Shown one piece after another: positions 63,599-64,000 of a DNA stretch of 64,000 nt. The stretch spans positions 217,729 to 281,728 of the forward strand of contig CAIMRY010000029.1 of NCBI GenBank assembly GCA_903843965.1. Direction: 5' to 3'. The stretch's first letter is position 1, and each line of letters opens with the position of its first letter. The stretch is from an uncultured delta proteobacterium. Its GTDB lineage: Bacteria; Desulfobacterota; Desulfovibrionia; Desulfovibrionales; Desulfovibrionaceae. The translations under genes were made by a program, and so were the position numbers. Below the pieces are notes generated by a model that had not been told where the DNA came from, searched no databases, and saw only the letters and a program-made list of their open reading frames with translations.

Positions 63599-63905
63599 GT
63601 TAACCAACATCGCAATTAGAAACGCCAAGCCTGGGCCAAAGCCGATACGACTCTTCGATGGCGGCGGCCTCTACCTTGAAATCTCACCCGCTGGCGGAAA
63701 GCACTGGAGACTCAAATACCGCTACGGCGGAAAAGAGAAACGACTCGCGCTCGGATCATACCCGACAATACCCTTGGCCGAAGCTCGCGAAGGCAGCGAG
63801 GCCGCGCGCAAGTTGCTCGCATCAGGGGTCGACCCTTCTGTTGCCAAAAGGGAAGCAAAGGTCGTCCAACAGGCTTCAATACGCTCTGTTCAAAGAACGT
63901 GTTGA
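63588..63905 (+). CDS. Second integrase arm-type domain, truncated
   Basis: A 105-residue protein closely related to the one before (LFDGGGLYLEISPAGGKHWRLKYRYGGKEKRLALG, SGVDPS). It ends soon after the domain (KVVQQASIRSVQRTC), so it is probably the start of an integrase whose remainder was lost or displaced near 63860. It starts at ATG behind GGAGG. Confidence 0.7.
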   Translation: MASKLTNIAIRNAKPGPKPIRLFDGGGLYLEISPAGGKHWRLKYRYGGKEKRLALGSYPTIPLAEAREGSEAARKLLASGVDPSVAKREAKVVQQASIRSVQRTC

Positions 63906-63968
63906 TGCCTTGACACGTATCGTTGATTCTGATACACATGGACTCCTCAAATTGACGGAGGTGTTCCA

Positions 63969-64000
63969 TGACAGAGGCGGAATTCCAGTCGCTGCTCGGC
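63969..64000 (+). CDS. Start of an unidentified gene (cut by window end)
   Basis: ATG at 63969 behind GGAGG opens MTEAEFQSLLG and runs off the right edge. Too short to identify; a transposase is possible, given the break in the gene before it. Confidence 0.4.

Overview
The window is high-GC bacterial DNA with the gene content of a Desulfovibrionales-type sulfate reducer. It carries a Tmc transmembrane redox complex with a tetrahaem type II cytochrome c3, a periplasmic formate dehydrogenase, a paralogue of the adenylylsulfate reductase subunits, NrfHA nitrite reductase, many two-component proteins, and a nifHI1I2DK-type nitrogenase cluster typical of anaerobic diazotrophs.

Layout. 1-4104 (minus): tmcDCBA followed by the start of a sensor kinase. 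4105-4472 is an AT-rich divergent control region with two matched inverted repeats, facing a fused Rrf2-receiver regulator (4473-5429). 5542-8384: a histidine kinase and its sigma-54 response regulator. 8466-13113 (minus): a Crp/Fnr regulator, an AprB-like/AprA-like pair and a DASS anion transporter broken at a G9 tract. 13749-17804: a small ORF and fdhAB (Cys-type). 17905-22217 (minus): a large hybrid kinase and a single-domain receiver protein. 22543-40241 is the nitrogen-fixation region: nifA and an operon nifV-orf-modBAC on the minus strand, divergent from nifH-I1-I2-D-K, a NifB-like protein without radical-SAM cysteines, a [2Fe-2S] ferredoxin, a GNAT protein, nifE, nifN, nifB and a small membrane protein. 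Both promoters of the divergent region look sigma-54 dependent, which fits NifA control.

40363-55627 is mostly housekeeping: a class IV aminotransferase, Asd, MetF, thiL, TrmO, an ABC-F ATPase, a Nudix hydrolase and GIY-YIG and radical-SAM proteins. Set among these are a one-gene restriction-modification protein with an AT-rich recognition domain and an AMP-ligase/ACP/GNAT mini-cluster. 55800-57838 is nrfHA with an FNR-like promoter. 58296-59120 is a low-GC trypsin-like protease, probably acquired. 59221-61178 is a two-gene SufC-SufB system, followed by Smr and GNAT genes. A tRNA-Ser(CGA) at 62828-62921 is the probable attachment site of a genomic island. Beyond it lie two small proteins consisting mainly of the integrase arm-binding domain, and a gene cut by the window end.

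The observations I rate highest are the NifB paralogue lacking its SAM-cluster cysteines inside the nif operon, the paired CATAC-N7-GTATG sites between tmc and the Rrf2-receiver fusion, a recurring 12-bp-period tandem repeat at seven unrelated places between 18.3 and 34.6 kb, the AprBA-like module with its transporter, and the methyltransferase-nuclease fusion whose foreign-looking DNA coincides with its recognition domain.
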